Source of the DNA: Winogradskyella sp.
GTDB taxonomy: Bacteria > Bacteroidota > Bacteroidia > Flavobacteriales > Flavobacteriaceae
DNA length: 36,905 bases
Direction of reading: 5' to 3'
Assembly: GCF_013213975.1 (NCBI RefSeq)
Contig: NZ_JABSST010000030.1
Location: 1 to 36,905, forward strand
Shown: piece after piece, positions 34,651 through 36,905 of the stretch
How positions within the stretch are numbered: position 1 is the first letter of the stretch
Layout: each line of letters opens with the position of its first letter
The notes under the pieces: generated by a model
Database searches by the model: none
Told to the model about the DNA's origin: nothing
What the model saw: the letters and a program-made list of their open reading frames with translations, nothing else
Position numbers and translations under genes: made by a program

Positions 34651-35409
34651 ATGTCAGTACAGTCACAATTCAAATATACTAACAGTGTTATTGTTTATCC
34701 TTTATTATTGCTGTTTTTAATTTGGGCGGTATTTTGGTATCAGGTTAATGTGGATTATGGTATTAAATCCTTTGGTATAAGACCTCATAAAGCTGAAGGC
34801 CTTTTAGGAGTCTTTACGAGTCCATTTTTACATAGTAATATCGATCATCTTTATAACAATTCTATACCGCTTTTAGTGTTATCCCTTGCGCTATTTTATT
34901 TTTATAATAGAATTGCTTGGAAGGTTATTTTGTGCGGTATTTTATTATCTGGATTTTTAACATGGATTATCGGAGATTCTGGCAATCACATTGGCGCTAG
35001 TGGATTAATATATGTATTAGTAAGTTTTATTTTTTTTAAGGGTATTTTTGCCAAGCACTACAGATTAATTGCCTTGTCCTTATTGGTTATTTTTCTTTAT
35101 GGCAGTATGATATGGTATGTTTTTCCTATTAAAGAGGGTATGTCTTGGGAAGGTCATTTAGGTGGGTTAATTACAGGCTTTCTCTTTGCTATTATTTTTA
35201 AAAGACAAGTGGCCAAACCAGAACGTTACACGTGGGAAGAGCCAGATTATAATGAAGATGACGATCCCTTTATGCGTCATTTTGATGACAATGGAAATTT
35301 TATTGAAATTTTACCTGAAGACCAAGAGCTTGACAAGGATGCTTCAAATACTCAATTGGCTCCACCAGAGGTCAATTATATTTTTAAAGAGAAAAATAAA
35401 GAAGATTAA
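34651..35409 (+). CDS. Rhomboid-family intramembrane serine protease
   Basis: A 252-residue rhomboid protease with six or so membrane helices. The first helix is followed by the loop region SPFLHSNIDHLYNNSIPLL, whose HxxxHLxxN-type pattern is typical. The catalytic serine is S117 in GNHIGASG and the catalytic histidine H169 in GHLGG. The C-terminal tail from about residue 185 is acidic and cytoplasmic (EEPDYNEDDDPFMRHFDDNGNF). Substrates are unknown. Its 3' end overlaps the convergent rlmB gene by 4 bases. The neighbourhood rarA-rhomboid-rlmB looks like a stable flavobacterial arrangement, though this was not checked. Confidence 0.92.
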   Translation: MSVQSQFKYTNSVIVYPLLLLFLIWAVFWYQVNVDYGIKSFGIRPHKAEGLLGVFTSPFLHSNIDHLYNNSIPLLVLSLALFYFYNRIAWKVILCGILLSGFLTWIIGDSGNHIGASGLIYVLVSFIFFKGIFAKHYRLIALSLLVIFLYGSMIWYVFPIKEGMSWEGHLGGLITGFLFAIIFKRQVAKPERYTWEEPDYNEDDDPFMRHFDDNGNFIEILPEDQELDKDASNTQLAPPEVNYIFKEKNKED

Positions 35410-36140
35410 ATACGTTGTCTAACAGCTTCATAAAGAAATGCACCACAAGCAACAGATACATTTAGAGATTCAATAGCACCTAAAATAGGAAGCTTAGCTC
35501 GTTTGTCAACAACTTTTAGTACCGAAGGATTTATACCTTTTCCTTCAGAGCCCATGACTATAGCGCAAGGCTCTTTAAAAGACATATCGTAGATATAGTC
35601 ATCCGCTTTTTCTGTAGCTGCAATAACCTTAATACCTGAAGATTGCATGTGAAACACAGCATCTTTAATATGATCTACCTTGCAAACAGGGATTTTAAAT
35701 ATAGCACCAGCACTCGTTTTAATAGTATCTCCATTTATGGGTGCTCCTCCCTTTTTTTGAATGATGATACCAGAAACTCCAGTACATTCTGCCGTTCGGA
35801 CAATAGCGCCAAAATTTCTCACATCACTCAATTGATCTAATAATAAGAACAAAGGTGTTTTACCAGATTCGATGGCGCTTAATACCAAATCATCAATATT
35901 ATGAAATTCAATAGGAGAGATATTAGCTACTGCTCCCTGATGATTACCTTTAACTAAACGGTTGAGTTTTTCTACAGGAACATAAGATGAATTAATTCCT
36001 TCCTGTCTTAATAGAAATTCCATTTCTTTGAAAAGCTCACCACTTATACCTTTTTGAACAAATACTTTATCAATGGATTCTCCTGATTTAATAGCTTCAA
36101 TTATCGCTCGGATTCCAAAAATTGTGGTTACTTTCTCCAT
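35406..36140 (-). CDS. rlmB: 23S rRNA 2'-O-methyltransferase RlmB
   Basis: A 244-residue SpoU-class rRNA methyltransferase that, by family, modifies G2251 of 23S rRNA. The N-terminal substrate-binding domain reads IFGIRAIIEAIKSGESIDKVFVQKG. The knotted SPOUT domain follows: DQLSDVRNFGAIVRTAECTGV (motif 1), IVMGSEGKGI (motif 2) and LNVSVACGAFLYEAVRQR (motif 3, forming the SAM-binding knot). All three motifs are intact and the length is usual. It could also be called TrmH-family RNA methyltransferase, but the N-terminal domain favours RlmB. Confidence 0.94.
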   Translation of the reverse strand: MEKVTTIFGIRAIIEAIKSGESIDKVFVQKGISGELFKEMEFLLRQEGINSSYVPVEKLNRLVKGNHQGAVANISPIEFHNIDDLVLSAIESGKTPLFLLLDQLSDVRNFGAIVRTAECTGVSGIIIQKKGGAPINGDTIKTSAGAIFKIPVCKVDHIKDAVFHMQSSGIKVIAATEKADDYIYDMSFKEPCAIVMGSEGKGINPSVLKVVDKRAKLPILGAIESLNVSVACGAFLYEAVRQRI

Positions 36141-36173
36141 TATGAGGTGTCTTAATAGTCTAATACTGTCAGA

Positions 36174-36905
36174 CTAATATTTAATTACTTTTTTACTTGT
36201 TGTTTGAGCATCTGAGTACATCCTTAAAAAGTAAACTCCATCGGCATTGTTAGAAAGGTCAATAGTTTTTGATAAAGTCTCACCAATTTTACGTCCCATT
36301 ATATTATAGATTTCTACCTTGTCAACACTACTTGTTGTACTTATTTTAATAATGTCTTTCGTTGGATTAGGATAAAGACTCATGATAGAATTTTCAAATT
36401 CAGAAACACTAAGATTGTTACAAGGTGTTAGATCTGGATTTCCTTCAAGTGGAAGCCCAGGCGTTAAGTCTCGGCCAGTAAAAGCTGGATAATCAAAAGC
36501 ATATTTCGTAGCTCTAAACGAAAAATTATTTGGCGGTAATGGGTCGCCTTGCTCATATACAGTACCGTCAGCATTGTTTATTGGTGATACATATTCCCAG
36601 ACGATGTTGTTGCTATTGTTAATATCAATTTCAAAAAAACGACCTTCACAACCTTCGCAAATTAAAATATTACCATTTTGTAATTGTCTAGCACTGCTTA
36701 CAATAGAAGAAAAGAAATCAGAATCTACCGTCGGTGGTGTTTCGGGAAATGTAAAAAAGGTAGAGATTGGTCCATATGCTGTGTTAGGAACATAGGTGTA
36801 ATTATCATTCATATCTACCGGAGGCTCAATAATATCTACCTGAGAATATTGTGGCGTTCTACCAAATCCGTTGTTAAACACCATTAATTTTCGAGCATTT
36901 GGTAA
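36174..36905 (-). CDS. T9SS-exported aryl-sulfotransferase-like protein, 5' end outside
   Basis: The frame ends at 36174 and stays open to the right edge, so the N terminus is missing; visible residues begin LPNARKLMVFNNG. The main part resembles the beta-propeller of arylsulfotransferase (ASST)-type proteins: repeats of the kind RQLQNGNILICEGCEGRFFEI and NNIVWEYVSP. The last ~75 residues are a type A T9SS C-terminal sorting domain (SLYPNPTKDIIKI, VEIYNIMGRKIG, GVYFLRMYSD, KKVIKY), which directs the protein through the type IX system to the cell surface. Catalytic histidines of ASST enzymes lie in the missing part or could not be assigned, so activity is unproven. Confidence 0.8.
   Translation of the reverse strand, partial: LPNARKLMVFNNGFGRTPQYSQVDIIEPPVDMNDNYTYVPNTAYGPISTFFTFPETPPTVDSDFFSSIVSSARQLQNGNILICEGCEGRFFEIDINNSNNIVWEYVSPINNADGTVYEQGDPLPPNNFSFRATKYAFDYPAFTGRDLTPGLPLEGNPDLTPCNNLSVSEFENSIMSLYPNPTKDIIKISTTSSVDKVEIYNIMGRKIGETLSKTIDLSNNADGVYFLRMYSDAQTTSKKVIKY

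Noticed and set aside
1..36905. CRISPR array, defence island, prophage, transposon or integron
   Set aside because: No regularly spaced repeats, no transposase, integrase or restriction-type proteins and no terminal inverted repeats were found in reading either strand.

Overview
The window is AT-rich bacterial chromosome, almost certainly from the Bacteroidota and most likely a member of the Flavobacteriaceae. The evidence is a C-terminal type IX secretion (T9SS) sorting domain, several TAnnTTTG-type promoter elements, LytS/LytTR signalling, a SusC-type plug domain, a fused hpt-adk gene and few clear Shine-Dalgarno sites. No rRNA, tRNA, CRISPR array, insertion sequence or phage gene was recognised. 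These calls rest on reading motifs by eye; no database search was run.

Region 1 (1-5.5 kb, minus strand): a partial small membrane protein, a GbsR/MarR-type regulator, a membrane-anchored LAS-type peptidase, a Dcp-like M3 oligopeptidase and the purK-purE operon. Two identically built inverted repeats (ACTTTCA-N8-TGAAAGT) precede the regulator and the membrane protein and look like its operators. A possible small RNA lies between the M3 peptidase and purE. Region 2 (5.5-9.0 kb, plus): a single-frame hypoxanthine phosphoribosyltransferase-adenylate kinase fusion, obg, a DUF4136 lipoprotein and a secreted DinB-like protein, closed by a strong terminator. With purEK this forms a purine synthesis and salvage neighbourhood.

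Region 3 (9.0-22 kb): a DoxX pseudogene, a large envelope protein with a DoxX-like core, an 850-base stretch with no gene, a LytS/LytTR two-component pair, and a convergent 2195-residue alpha-2-macroglobulin. That protein keeps its CxEQ thioester motif and carries an in-frame carboxypeptidase-regulatory-like domain plus a SusC-type TonB plug domain with no beta-barrel. It is the most unusual object in the window. A secreted TPR protein is divergent from it.

Region 4 (22-29.6 kb): an erosion zone around mpl (peptidoglycan recycling). It holds remnants of TetR, TolC, amidase, VOC, AraC and DUF1569 genes with in-frame stops or frameshifts, mixed with intact genes for a PLP enzyme, an alpha/beta hydrolase and a PaiB-like protein. 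Region 5 (29.7-36.9 kb) is ordinary housekeeping sequence: radC, a polysaccharide deacetylase-like protein, a YjjG-like HAD hydrolase and a secreted protein in a tightly packed run, then rarA, a rhomboid protease, rlmB and the 3' part of a T9SS-exported aryl-sulfotransferase-like protein.
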